A stretch of 33,044 nt of DNA from Gemmatimonadales bacterium (GTDB lineage Bacteria; Gemmatimonadota; Gemmatimonadetes; Gemmatimonadales; GWC2-71-9), in the NCBI GenBank assembly GCA_025928645.1, contig JAICJD010000020.1, positions 1-33,044 of the forward strand, in the 5' to 3' direction. The notes beneath the pieces are model-generated. The model searched no databases and was not told the origin of the DNA. It saw only the letters and a program-made list of their open reading frames with translations. Shown piece after piece: positions 26,019-33,044 of this stretch. Both the position numbers and the translations under genes were made by a program. How positions within the stretch are numbered: position 1 is the first letter of the stretch; each line of letters starts with the position of its first letter.

Positions 26019-27326
26019 TCACTTCTCCCCGCCCTCTTCGTCCGTCAGTTCGGCGAGGAAGGCGAGGAGCTGCTCCGCGGTCTCGGGCGTCATGCCCGGG
26101 ATCTTCGCGATGTCCTCGCGCTCGAGGTCGAGGATGTCGTTCAGCATCCGGTAGCCCGCGCTCTCGAGGATCGCCGTGAGCTCGGACGACAGGCCCTTGA
26201 GCTCGCTCAGCGGGATCTGGGCGACGGTTTCCTCCTCGGGCGGGAGCGGCGCGAACAGCGGGCCCTCGCCGCCGCGCTCGAGCCACTCGCGGCTGGAGTA
26301 GAGGTCGATCTTCCAGCCCGTGAGCTCGGAGGCGAGCCGCACGTTCTGGCCGTTCCGTCCGATCGCGAGCGAGAGCTGATCTTCGTCGACTACCGCCTGG
26401 ATCGTCTTGGCTTCCGGGTCGCTGAAGACCTTGGCAACCCGCGCCGGCGCCAGGGCGAGCCGCGCGAACCGCTCCGGGTCGGGCGACCACGGCACGATGT
26501 CGATCCGCTCACCGCCCAGCTCGTTCACCACCGCCTGCACCCGCGAGCCCTTGAGTCCGACGCAGGCGCCGACCGGGTCGATGGCATCGTCGCGCGAGAT
26601 GACCGCGACCTTGGTGCGGCTTCCCACCTCGCGCGCGATGGCGCGGATCTCGACGATCTGCTGCTGGATCTCGGGCACCTCGAGCTTGAACAGGGCCTTG
26701 ACGAACAGGGGATCGCCGCGGGAAAGGATGAGCCGCGGGCCCTTGGGAGTCTCCTCCAGCCGCTTGAGCACGGCGCGGATGGTGTCGCCCTGGTGGAAGT
26801 GCTCCCGGTGGTTCTGCTCGCGGTAGGGGATGATCGCCTCCGCTTCGCGGAACTTGTTGAGCATGATCACGAGCTTGCCGCGCTCGATCTGCTGCACCTC
26901 GCCCGAGAGCAGCTCGCCCACCTTCGAGGCGAACTCCTCGCGGATCCGGGTCCGCTCGCCCTCGCGCACCCGCTGGATGATGCGCTGCTTGGCCGCCTGG
27001 ACCGCGAGCCGGCCGAAGTCGACGAACGGGACCTCTTCCTCGAGCATGTCGCCGACCTGGAAGTCCGCGTCCTCGTAGCGGGCTTCCTCGAGCGAGATCT
27101 GCCAGCTCGGATCCTCGACCGTCTCGATCACCTGGCGGAGGCGCACCACCTTGATGGTGCCCTGCAGCTCGTCCACGCTCAGCTCGAACTTGACGTTCGG
27201 CCCGAACTTGCGCACCAGCGCCGCCTGGATGCCGTCGCGGAGCAGGTCCAGGAGGTCGGAGCGCTCCAGCTGCTTCGCGGTGGTGAGCTCGCGGAAGGCC
27301 GCGAGCATTTCGGTCGATCCTGCCAT
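26019..27326 (-). CDS. nusA: Transcription termination/antitermination protein NusA
   Basis: A 435-residue RNA polymerase factor. An N-terminal polymerase-binding domain (AFRELTTAKQLERSDLLDLL), then an S1 domain (VGELLSGEVQQIERGKLVIML), then KH1/KH2 domains (RTKVAVISRDDAIDPVGACV, LGGERIDIVPWSPD, LAIGRNGQNVRLASELTGWK). The C-terminus has a helix-hairpin-helix-like segment (DLEREDIAKIPGMTPETAEQ) instead of long acidic repeats. ATG 27326 has AGGAG 8 bases upstream; an earlier in-frame start would run into the repeat-rich spacer. NusA is known to stimulate intrinsic termination and, in E. coli, to regulate its own operon. Confidence 0.97.
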   Translation of the reverse strand: MAGSTEMLAAFRELTTAKQLERSDLLDLLRDGIQAALVRKFGPNVKFELSVDELQGTIKVVRLRQVIETVEDPSWQISLEEARYEDADFQVGDMLEEEVPFVDFGRLAVQAAKQRIIQRVREGERTRIREEFASKVGELLSGEVQQIERGKLVIMLNKFREAEAIIPYREQNHREHFHQGDTIRAVLKRLEETPKGPRLILSRGDPLFVKALFKLEVPEIQQQIVEIRAIAREVGSRTKVAVISRDDAIDPVGACVGLKGSRVQAVVNELGGERIDIVPWSPDPERFARLALAPARVAKVFSDPEAKTIQAVVDEDQLSLAIGRNGQNVRLASELTGWKIDLYSSREWLERGGEGPLFAPLPPEEETVAQIPLSELKGLSSELTAILESAGYRMLNDILDLEREDIAKIPGMTPETAEQLLAFLAELTDEEGGEK

Positions 27327-27379
27327 GCGTCTCACTCCTGTTGCGCGAGAAGTCTCGCTCACCGACCCTGTCATCCGTT

Positions 27380-27405
27380 GTCATCCCGAGCCAGTGAGGG
27401 ATGAC
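27380..27405 (+). repeat. Interspersed palindromic repeat (REP-like), copy 2
   Basis: GTCATCCC (27380-27387) and GGGATGAC (27398-27405) form a perfect 8-bp inverted repeat around GAGCCAGTGA. It shares GTCATCCCGAG...GAGGGAT with the copy at 17717-17741. It lies in the rimP-nusA spacer, 54 bases upstream of the nusA start. Confidence 0.7.
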
Positions 27406-27456
27406 AGCACCATCGAGATCACAGCACCGTCGATGACGGCACCCCGAGACGGCACC
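27403..27456 (-). repeat. Four spaced direct repeats GGTGCYGT in the rimP-nusA spacer
   Basis: Copies on the minus strand: GGTGCCGTC (27448-27456), GGTGCCGTC (27435-27443), GGTGCTGTG (27420-27428), GGTGCTGTC (27403-27411). Start-to-start distances are 13, 15 and 17 bases. They fill most of the spacer between rimP and the palindromic repeat. They may be binding sites or decayed repeat copies. Confidence 0.6.
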
Positions 27457-27465
27457 CCTGTGAGG

Positions 27466-27972
27466 CTACCGGCGCCGCGCGGAATGCCCCTGCCCCGTCC
27501 GCCTGAGCTCCGGCAACTCTCCCACGAGCGTCGCGTCGCGGATCTCGCCGAACGATACGGTCACCGCCGCCCCGCCCGCCTCCCGCACCGTCACGTGCTC
27601 GTCGTCGGGCACGGCCACGATCTCGACCTCGCGGCGGCCGCCGAGCGCCGGGGTCCGCACCCGCGCCCGGCGGCCGACGAAGCGCCGCCAGTGCTCCGGC
27701 CACCGCAGCGGCCGCTCGATGCCCGGCGAGGACACCTCGAGCACGTACCGCCGCCCGACCATCGCGCTCGTTTCGAGGAAGCGCTCGAGTGACCGGCTGA
27801 TCCCGGCGCAGTCGTCGGCCGTAATGCCATGGCCGGGCCGGCTGTCCGGGCGGTCCACCCGCACCTGCAGGATGGGGCGCTCCACGGTGCCCACGTGACG
27901 GAGATCGACCAGCTCGAAGCCGAGGCCGGCGATGTGATCACGAATGGGAGCGAGCAGCGCGTCGACAGACAT
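27466..27972 (-). CDS. rimP: Ribosome maturation factor RimP
   Basis: A 168-residue 30S maturation factor. Hallmarks: LGFELVDLRHVG near the N-terminus, GITADDCAGISRSLERFLE, and VLEVSSPGIERPLRWPEHW. ATG 27972 matches family N-termini. No Shine-Dalgarno is visible; instead a CCCCC run directly precedes the ATG, and an intrinsic terminator ends only 13 bases upstream. An in-frame ATG at 28014 would add 14 residues encoded by that hairpin (reading FFFL through the T-run) and is unlikely to be the real start. It heads the rimP-nusA-infB run. Confidence 0.95.
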   Translation of the reverse strand: MSVDALLAPIRDHIAGLGFELVDLRHVGTVERPILQVRVDRPDSRPGHGITADDCAGISRSLERFLETSAMVGRRYVLEVSSPGIERPLRWPEHWRRFVGRRARVRTPALGGRREVEIVAVPDDEHVTVREAGGAAVTVSFGEIRDATLVGELPELRRTGQGHSARRR

Positions 27973-27985
27973 CGGGGGTTGCAGG

Positions 27986-28014
27986 AAAAAAAATGTGGGG
28001 GAACTCCCCCACAT
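27986..28014 (-). terminator. Intrinsic terminator in the rimP leader
   Basis: Minus strand: ATGTGGGGG and CCCCCACAT form a perfect 9-bp stem with a four-base loop, followed directly by eight T (27986-27993). This is a textbook Rho-independent terminator. On the plus strand there is no T-run, so it acts leftward only. It stops the pgeF transcript, or transcripts heading into rimP, whose start codon lies 13 bases beyond. Confidence 0.92.
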
Positions 28015-28055
28015 CGGCAGTTGGCCCGATCAGGCGCCCCCGGGACAGCGCGTCA

Positions 28056-28084
28056 AACCTATCGCCCCGCCGAATCAGAGTCAA
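28056..28084 (-). promoter_or_regulatory. Candidate promoter for the rimP-nusA-infB operon
   Basis: Minus strand -35 TTGACT (28079-28084), 17-bp spacer, -10 TAGGTT (28056-28061). The -10 overlaps the TAG stop of pgeF. The predicted start near 28049 would give a leader of about 77 bases containing the terminator at 27986-28014. The -35 is strong and the -10 weak. Confidence 0.5.
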
Positions 28085-28847
28085 TGCGATGCGGCATACC
28101 GAGGTAGGCCACCATGCGTCCATCCGAGCCCCCTGAGGCCCGGTGACTATAAAAGGAGGGGCGATCGTGGCCAGAGCACCAGCCGGAGATTGAGATGGTC
28201 CCGATCCCGAGGCTCCTGGCCTGGCCAGCCAGGTGCGTCCGGAGGTCCAGGTGCCAGGGCCCCGGCCCTTCCGCCGGGGCGCCGCAGCCCGCCATGACTT
28301 CAGAGCCAACTTCATAGCATGACCCGCATATGCCTATACCAGCATGCATTACGACACTGGAGGGGGCGCTCCCGGTTCCCGTGAGCAGGCGGTCGAGCCC
28401 TGCTGCCAGGATGCCGCCGGCCGTGCCCCGCCAGCCGGCGTGCAGCAGGGCGATCCCGCGGCCGGGCACGAGCAGGTACACCGGAATGCAGTCGGCGACG
28501 GTGACCGTGAGCAGCACGCCGGACGCCGTGGTCACCCATCCGTCGATGCCGTCGACCTGAGTCCAGCCCCGGCCTGCCCCCACCACTTCGACCGCGGTGC
28601 CGTGGACCTGTCCGCCCAGGACCCAGGTGTCGAACCCCGGGAGCGCCCGACGGAACGCGCGCCACCGGGTCATCACCTCGCGGACCGGCGCGTCCGACCA
28701 GAGGCCGAGATCGAAGCCGCTGCCGGCCTCGGTGCCGCGCCCCGTGATGCCGGCCACGACGCCGCGCGCGAGCCAGGGCTCGAGATCGTAACGGGGAACG
28801 GGGCCGGGCCGAGGGGTCTCGCGGACGACCTCCGGCGCGCGGCTCAC
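28059..28847 (-). CDS. pgeF: Laccase-domain protein (YfiH/YlmD; PgeF type)
   Basis: A 262-residue member of the DUF152/multicopper-polyphenol-oxidase-like family, which acts on purine nucleosides and on mis-added residues in peptidoglycan precursors. Signatures: LGGQVHGTAVEVV, TVTVADCIPVYLL and LLHAGWRGTAGGIL carry the His/Cys zinc-type site; a C-terminal IGICGSCYEVG completes it. The GTG at 28847 is 15 bases after the murA stop and has no ribosome site. The last third (below about 28365) uses many A/T-ending codons (GTA, ATA, TCA, TAT, GTT) unlike the first two thirds. Confidence 0.9.
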   Translation of the reverse strand: MSRAPEVVRETPRPGPVPRYDLEPWLARGVVAGITGRGTEAGSGFDLGLWSDAPVREVMTRWRAFRRALPGFDTWVLGGQVHGTAVEVVGAGRGWTQVDGIDGWVTTASGVLLTVTVADCIPVYLLVPGRGIALLHAGWRGTAGGILAAGLDRLLTGTGSAPSSVVMHAGIGICGSCYEVGSEVMAGCGAPAEGPGPWHLDLRTHLAGQARSLGIGTISISGWCSGHDRPSFYSHRASGGSDGRMVAYLGMPHRIDSDSAGR

Positions 28848-28862
28848 CGGAGGGAAGCGGGA

Positions 28863-30149
28863 CTAGTCATCCTTGCGCTCGATGTCGGCCCCGAGGCCCC
28901 GCAGGCGCTCGTCGATCCGCTCATACCCGCGCTCGATCTGCCCCACATTGTGGATGGTGCTCGCTCCCTCGGCCGCAAAGGCGGCGAGCAGCATTGCCAT
29001 GCCGGCCCGGATGTCGGGCGACTCCACGATGCCGCCCTTGAGCGGCGAGGGGCCGGAGATCACGGCGCGGTGCGGATCGCACAGCACGATCCGGGCGCCC
29101 ATGCCGATGAGTTTGTCGACGAAGAAGAGCCGCGACTCGAACATCTTCTCGAACACGAGGAGCATCCCCGAGCACTGGGTGGCGGTCACGATGGTCGTGG
29201 ACATCACGTCGGCCGGAAAGGCGGGCCACGGCCCATCCTCCAACTTGGGGACATGGCCGCCCAGATCGGGCCGGATGCGCCGCTCCTGATCGCCGTCGAT
29301 GGTGAGCCGGTGACCGTCGACCCGCGGGCGAATGCCGAGGCGCTCGAAGCCGAGCAGCGTGCTGCGAAGGTCCTCGACCCGAACCGGATCGATGACGATG
29401 GTGCCGTTGGTCACGGCGGCCAGACCGATGAAGCTGCCAATCTCGATGTGGTCGGGTCCGATGGTGTAGGACGCGCCGTGCAGCGGATGGCCGCCCTCCA
29501 CGGCGTACACGTTGGTCCCGATGCCCTCGATGCTGGCACCCATCGCCACCAGCGTGCGGGCCAGGTCCTGCACGTGAGGCTCGCAGGCCGCGTTCCGGAG
29601 GACGGTGCGGCCCCGCGCCGCGACGGCCGCCATGAGCGCGTTCTCGGTGCCGGTGACACTGGGCTCGTCGAGGAAGATGTCGGCCCCGGCGAGCCCCTTC
29701 TTGGCCTCGAGCTCGTAGCGGTCGCCCACGTTCACGGCGGCGCCGAGCTGCTCGAGGGCGAGGAAGTGGGTGTCGACCCGGCGGCGCCCGATGACGTCGC
29801 CGCCGGGCGGCGGCAACGTGACGGACCCGAACCGCGCGAGGAGCGGACCGGCGAGCAGGATGGAGGCCCGGATCCGCGCGCACAGCTTCGGATCGAGTGG
29901 CTTGGGCCGCACGGCGCGCGCGTCCACCCGCACCAGGTTGGGGCCGCCCCATTCGACCGACGCGCCGAGGTCGATCAGCAGGTCGAGCATGGTCTCGACG
30001 TCCCGGATGCGCGGGATGTTGTCGAGCTCCATCGGGCCGTCGGCGAGCACGGTGCTGGCGAGGATAGGCAGCGCGGCGTTCTTGTTGCCCGCGGGCCGGA
30101 TGGACCCGCGCAGCGAACGACCGCCGCGCACGAGGAATCGAGGAGGCAT
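28863..30149 (-). CDS. murA: UDP-N-acetylglucosamine 1-carboxyvinyltransferase, Asp-type active site
   Basis: A 428-residue enzyme for the first committed step of peptidoglycan synthesis (enolpyruvyl transfer from PEP). Hallmarks: GNKNAALPILAST with the catalytic Lys/Asn, RASILLAGPLLARFG, RRRVDTHFLALEQLGA, and ATQCSGMLLVFEKMFESRLF. The mobile loop reads PPPGGDVIG: position 118 is Asp (GAC, 29796-29798) where E. coli has Cys115. ATG 30149 gives the conserved start; a TTG two codons earlier is less likely. The protein is otherwise intact and full length, so it is probably active and fosfomycin-insensitive. Confidence 0.97.
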   Translation of the reverse strand: MPPRFLVRGGRSLRGSIRPAGNKNAALPILASTVLADGPMELDNIPRIRDVETMLDLLIDLGASVEWGGPNLVRVDARAVRPKPLDPKLCARIRASILLAGPLLARFGSVTLPPPGGDVIGRRRVDTHFLALEQLGAAVNVGDRYELEAKKGLAGADIFLDEPSVTGTENALMAAVAARGRTVLRNAACEPHVQDLARTLVAMGASIEGIGTNVYAVEGGHPLHGASYTIGPDHIEIGSFIGLAAVTNGTIVIDPVRVEDLRSTLLGFERLGIRPRVDGHRLTIDGDQERRIRPDLGGHVPKLEDGPWPAFPADVMSTTIVTATQCSGMLLVFEKMFESRLFFVDKLIGMGARIVLCDPHRAVISGPSPLKGGIVESPDIRAGMAMLLAAFAAEGASTIHNVGQIERGYERIDERLRGLGADIERKDD

Positions 30150-30290
30150 GGCCAAAGCTGACCGTGCCGGGCAACCGCGTCAAGCGGAACGTGGGGGCTT
30201 GCGGTGCATCGGCGACTCCGTTGTTTTACCGAATAGCGCATCGCCGCCGGCGCGACGCTCGCCGCGCCCGGCATTCTCACGGAGGACACC

Positions 30291-30779
30291 GTGGCAGCCC
30301 ACACGCTCGCACTGCTTCAGGTCGCGGCCCAGCCGGCGTGGGTCGGCCCGACCGTGGCCATCTCGCTCGCCCTGATCGCGCTTTCCATCCTCGGCATCTG
30401 CGCCGCGCTCGCGGTCGCGGCCCTGCGCCTGGCGAGCGAGATCAAGAAGGTCACGGGTGTGGTCGCGGGCCTGCAGGACGACACCGGCCAGGCGCTCAAA
30501 GCGGTGCGCCGCCTCACCGAGCAGGCCCAGGATCTGATGGTGGTGGTGCGCAACGAGGCCGGCGCCTTCGCGCAGACCAGCCGGCGGGTGCGGCGCAAGC
30601 TGGTGCGTGGGGTGGACCGGGTCGAGGAGCGGCTCACCGACCTGGAGACGCTCTACGATCTGGTCCACGGCGAAGTCGAGGACGCGGCGCTCGACGTCGC
30701 GGCGACCCTTCGCTCCGTCCGCCGGGGCAACGGCATGCTGGGCCGGGTGCGGCGGATGCTCGTGGCCGGCCGGTCATGA
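30291..30779 (+). CDS. DUF948-like membrane-anchored coiled-coil protein
   Basis: A 162-residue protein with one N-terminal membrane helix (about residues 20-47, VAISLALIALSILGICAALA), then a long charged helical region (LQDDTGQALKAVRRLTEQAQ, RVEERLTDLETLYDLVHGEV) likely to form a coiled coil. This matches the DUF948 layout, whose members are called general stress proteins in Gram-positives. GTG 30291 is chosen because GGAGG lies 5 bases upstream. It is divergent from murA across 141 bases with no convincing promoter. ATGA overlap with the next gene. Confidence 0.8.
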   Translation: MAAHTLALLQVAAQPAWVGPTVAISLALIALSILGICAALAVAALRLASEIKKVTGVVAGLQDDTGQALKAVRRLTEQAQDLMVVVRNEAGAFAQTSRRVRRKLVRGVDRVEERLTDLETLYDLVHGEVEDAALDVAATLRSVRRGNGMLGRVRRMLVAGRS

Positions 30780-31744
30780 GCGTCGCGCGCCTCGCGCTCG
30801 CCTTCGCGGGCGTGGGGCTCGCGATGCTCATCCTCCCGCCCCAGGCGCACGCCTGGACGCCCGGCACGCACATCTATCTGGGCGAGTCGGTGCTGGCGAG
30901 CCTCGGGCAGCTGCCGGCCCTGGTGGCCGATCTCCTCCGCGCGTACCCCTTCGATTTCCTCTACGGCAACATCGCGGCCGACTCCTCCATCGCCAAGCAC
31001 TACGCGCCGCTCGGCCGCCACTGTCACTACTGGCACGTCGGGCAGGAGATCCACGACCTGGCCGGAAGCGACGCGCTCCGTGCGTTCGGTCTGGGCTACC
31101 TGTGCCACCTCGCGGCCGACACCGTCGCCCACAACTACTTCGTTCCCCGCCAGCTCATGATCACGAGCAGCACGGCGGCGGTCGGGCACTCCTACTGGGA
31201 GACCCGGGTCGAGACCCACCTGGGAGACGCGTACGCGCGCTCGGCCAAGGACGTCATCCGGCTGACCCACCGCGACGCCGACGCGCACCTGGACCGCATC
31301 ATCGCTCCGACCATCTTCAGCGTCCGCACCAACCGCCGACTGTTCCGCGGGATGGTCCATCTCACGGAGAGCTCGAGCTGGCAGCGGGCGACGCAGGTGG
31401 CGCGCGAGTACAGCCGCTGGCCACTGGCCGACCCGGATGTGGAACGCCACCTCGGACTGTCCTACGACTACATGGTGGATTTCCTGGCCGGGACGGACTC
31501 TCCCGCGCTTCAGCTCGATCCTTCGGGCGAACGGCCGCTCAAGATCGCGAAGGAGCTGCGCCGCCGCGTGCTTCGCGACGCCGGCCGGCGGAACGTCACC
31601 CAGCTCGAGAGCGCGGCCACGGAGCACTTCGGCCTGCCGGACCGCCCGCTGATCCATTGGGTCCGCATGCCTTCGCATCTGCCCTGGCGCGCGCCGGAGG
31701 CCGCGGCGCCTTCGCCACGTGCGCTCGTGAGCGGCGACCGCTGA
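30776..31744 (+). CDS. Exported zinc-dependent phospholipase C-like protein
   Basis: A 322-residue protein with a signal peptide ending PPQAHA, so the mature chain starts at or near Trp, as in clostridial alpha-toxin and B. cereus PLC, where that Trp is a zinc ligand. WTPGTHIYLGESVL is followed by FDFLYGNIAAD, HYAPLGRHCHYWHVGQEIHD and GYLCHLAADTVAHNYFVPRQ, giving the His/Asp-rich zinc site of the family. Substrate is unknown; the family also contains non-toxic members in environmental bacteria. ATG 30776 overlaps the DUF948 stop as ATGA. Confidence 0.87.
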   Translation: MSVARLALAFAGVGLAMLILPPQAHAWTPGTHIYLGESVLASLGQLPALVADLLRAYPFDFLYGNIAADSSIAKHYAPLGRHCHYWHVGQEIHDLAGSDALRAFGLGYLCHLAADTVAHNYFVPRQLMITSSTAAVGHSYWETRVETHLGDAYARSAKDVIRLTHRDADAHLDRIIAPTIFSVRTNRRLFRGMVHLTESSSWQRATQVAREYSRWPLADPDVERHLGLSYDYMVDFLAGTDSPALQLDPSGERPLKIAKELRRRVLRDAGRRNVTQLESAATEHFGLPDRPLIHWVRMPSHLPWRAPEAAAPSPRALVSGDR

Positions 31745-32190
31745 ACCCCGACGACGCCATCCGCCGTCTCGGCCTCCGCCCCCATCCCGAAGGCGGCTAC
31801 TACGGCGAGACGTTCCGCAGTGCGCTCCGACTGACTCTCCCCGACGGCCGAATTCGCAGCGCCTCGACGGCGATCCACTATCTGCTGACGGTCGGCACCT
31901 GGAGCGCCTGGCACCGGGTCCGGGCCGACGAGGTGTGGCATCACTACGACGGCGCACCGCTCGCGCTCTATCGGCTGGGAATGGCCACGGTTCGGCTCGA
32001 TGACGACACGCCACAGGCGGTGGTCCCCGCGGGCGTGTGGCAGGCCGCCGAGCCGGTGGGCGGCGCGGTCCTGTGTGGATGCACGGTCGCGCCGGGGTTC
32101 GAGTTCGAGGACTTCGAGCTGGGCTCGCCCGAACAGCTCGTCCGGGAGTATCCCGAGGACACGGAGCTCATCCGGCGGCTCGCGCGGTGA
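31741..32190 (+). CDS. DUF985 cupin-fold protein, probable CTG start
   Basis: A 149-residue protein of the DUF985 cupin family: IRRLGLRPHPEGGYYGETFR, STAIHYLLTVGTWSAWHRVR, DEVWHHYDGAPLALYRL and the C-terminal CTVAPGFEFEDFELGSPEQL are all characteristic. The function of the family is not settled. No ATG, GTG or TTG is available in frame near the conserved N-terminus; the CTG at 31741 overlaps the upstream stop as CTGA and puts the start 8-9 residues before LGL, as in relatives. I therefore annotate a CTG start. A GTGA overlap links it to the M23 gene. Confidence 0.88.
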   Translation: MNPDDAIRRLGLRPHPEGGYYGETFRSALRLTLPDGRIRSASTAIHYLLTVGTWSAWHRVRADEVWHHYDGAPLALYRLGMATVRLDDDTPQAVVPAGVWQAAEPVGGAVLCGCTVAPGFEFEDFELGSPEQLVREYPEDTELIRRLAR

Positions 32191-33044
32191 GCCTGGGCCG
32201 CGTGGCGGCACTCACGGTGGCAGCGCTCGCCGCCGGAGGCACGCCGGGCGCAGCTCAGCTCGCGGCCGGCGCTGCGGACGCGCCGGACTCGGCCGTGCTC
32301 GAGACCCAGCCGACGCCGGCGCCGCGCGGCAGCGTGGTCTGGCTCTATGCGACCGTACCCACCGACGCCGACAGCATCGTCACCCTCGACGGCGAGGCGG
32401 CCGGCGAGCCGCTCCACTTCGAGGGGCTGGACGACGGCCGCTACCGCTCATTGCTCGGCATCCCCGTCGACGGCGGCGACACGCTGGCGGTCACGCTTCG
32501 CCGCTCGACGGGCGGGACCACCGACACGTTGCGGCTGTCGCTTCCCGTCTCGAGACCCGACCATGCCAACGAGCGCCTGACGGTCGCTCCCCGGTTCGCG
32601 GAGCCCGACCGCGCGGCGCTCACCCGGATCGACGCCGAGGTGGCGCAGAGCCGCGCCATCTCGCGCCGGGCGCACGACACGCCGCGGCTCTGGTCCGGCC
32701 GATTCGCCCGGCCGCGGCCTTCCAAGATCACGAGCGTGTACGGCACCGGGCGCGAGTTCAACGGGCGGGTCACGAGCCGCCACCTGGGCACGGACTTCGC
32801 CGGGAAAGTGGGGGCGCCCGTGCGTGCGGCGGGTCGAGGAGTCGTGGCGCTGGTCGCGCGGTTCTATCTGGCTGGGCTCGCGGTCTACCTCGACCACGGC
32901 GGAGGGCTGGTGACGGGATATTTCCACCTGAGCCGGGCCGCCGTCGCGGCCGGCGACACCGTCGCGGCGGGTGAGATCATCGGCGCGGTGGGCCGGAGCG
33001 GCCGGGTGACGGGCCCGCACCTGCACTGGATCGCGCGCTACGGC
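32187..33044 (+). CDS. M23-family (LytM) peptidase, 3' end outside window
   Basis: The reading frame is open from GTG 32187 to the window end (286 codons). A signal peptide (about 1-23, ending GAAQ) is followed by a beta-rich region and a charged linker, then the M23 domain from about residue 180: KITSVYGTGREFNG, SRHLGTDFAGKVGAPVRAAG with the HxxxD zinc ligands, YFHLSRAAVAAGDTV, and GPHLHW with the HxH motif. It is likely a peptidoglycan endopeptidase or a regulator of one. The metal ligands are intact, unlike degenerate EnvC/NlpD types. The start overlaps the cupin stop as GTGA. Confidence 0.92.
   Translation, partial: MSLGRVAALTVAALAAGGTPGAAQLAAGAADAPDSAVLETQPTPAPRGSVVWLYATVPTDADSIVTLDGEAAGEPLHFEGLDDGRYRSLLGIPVDGGDTLAVTLRRSTGGTTDTLRLSLPVSRPDHANERLTVAPRFAEPDRAALTRIDAEVAQSRAISRRAHDTPRLWSGRFARPRPSKITSVYGTGREFNGRVTSRHLGTDFAGKVGAPVRAAGRGVVALVARFYLAGLAVYLDHGGGLVTGYFHLSRAAVAAGDTVAAGEIIGAVGRSGRVTGPHLHWIARYG

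Noticed and set aside
28145-28165. Plus-strand TATAAAAGGAGG resembling a -10 and ribosome site
   Set aside because: It lies inside pgeF coding sequence, no open frame with a plausible protein follows, and no -35 is present.
30150-30290. TTGACG near 30178 as a murA promoter
   Set aside because: The matching -10 position (CAGCTT) is poor and would force a leaderless mRNA; evidence is too weak to annotate.

Overview
The window is GC-rich bacterial chromosome from a diderm, LPS-making organism. The partial 16S rRNA at the left edge looks most like Gemmatimonadota: it carries the short helix and the CTGTCGGGAGGGACGAA-type stretch I associate with that phylum. This is recall-based; an rRNA search would settle it. 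Envelope genes (lptE, rfaE2, an LpxH-like enzyme, lipoproteins, an Omp85-like barrel) support an outer membrane. Most genes lie on the minus strand and are packed so tightly that stop and start codons overlap, usually as NTGA.

Left part (1-2511): the 5' half of an rRNA operon runs leftward out of the window, with two tandem sigma70-type promoters and a boxA. A divergent DUF892 (YciF-type) gene follows, then a TM2-domain membrane protein and tRNA-Arg(TCT) and tRNA-Pro(TGG).

2572-12524: a long leftward envelope cluster. In transcription order it encodes a YbgC-type thioesterase, an exported HEAT-repeat/cyclophilin isomerase, a 980-residue metallopeptidase/TolB-propeller/Omp85-barrel protein, a LolB-like lipoprotein, LptE, a small membrane protein, a CPA2 Na+/H+ antiporter, RfaE2, RNase PH and RdgB. 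A divergent LpxH-like metallophosphoesterase follows and overlaps murI tail to tail.

13352-28084: a leftward information-processing run: rimP, nusA, ylxQ-like, infB, DUF503, rbfA, truB, ribF, secD, secF, tatD, fhs, ridA, selenocysteine tRNA (selC), a DUF5683-like protein and murI. An intrinsic terminator sits in the 5' leader of rimP, downstream of a good promoter, which suggests attenuation of this operon. The selC gene implies a selenoprotein-making organism; its place beside fhs (formate activation) is suggestive.

28059-30149: murA and pgeF, leftward. MurA has Asp in place of the usual catalytic Cys, the change known to give natural fosfomycin resistance. The last third of pgeF has unusual, A/T-ending codons.

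30291-33044: a rightward set: a DUF948 protein, a zinc-dependent phospholipase C-like exported protein, a DUF985 cupin and a truncated M23 peptidase that runs off the window.

Main points of interest: the rimP leader terminator, two genes (truB and the cupin) that appear to start at CTG within CTGA overlaps, selC, the Asp-type MurA, and the metallopeptidase-propeller-barrel protein. I see no CRISPR array, insertion sequence, phage or defence system.
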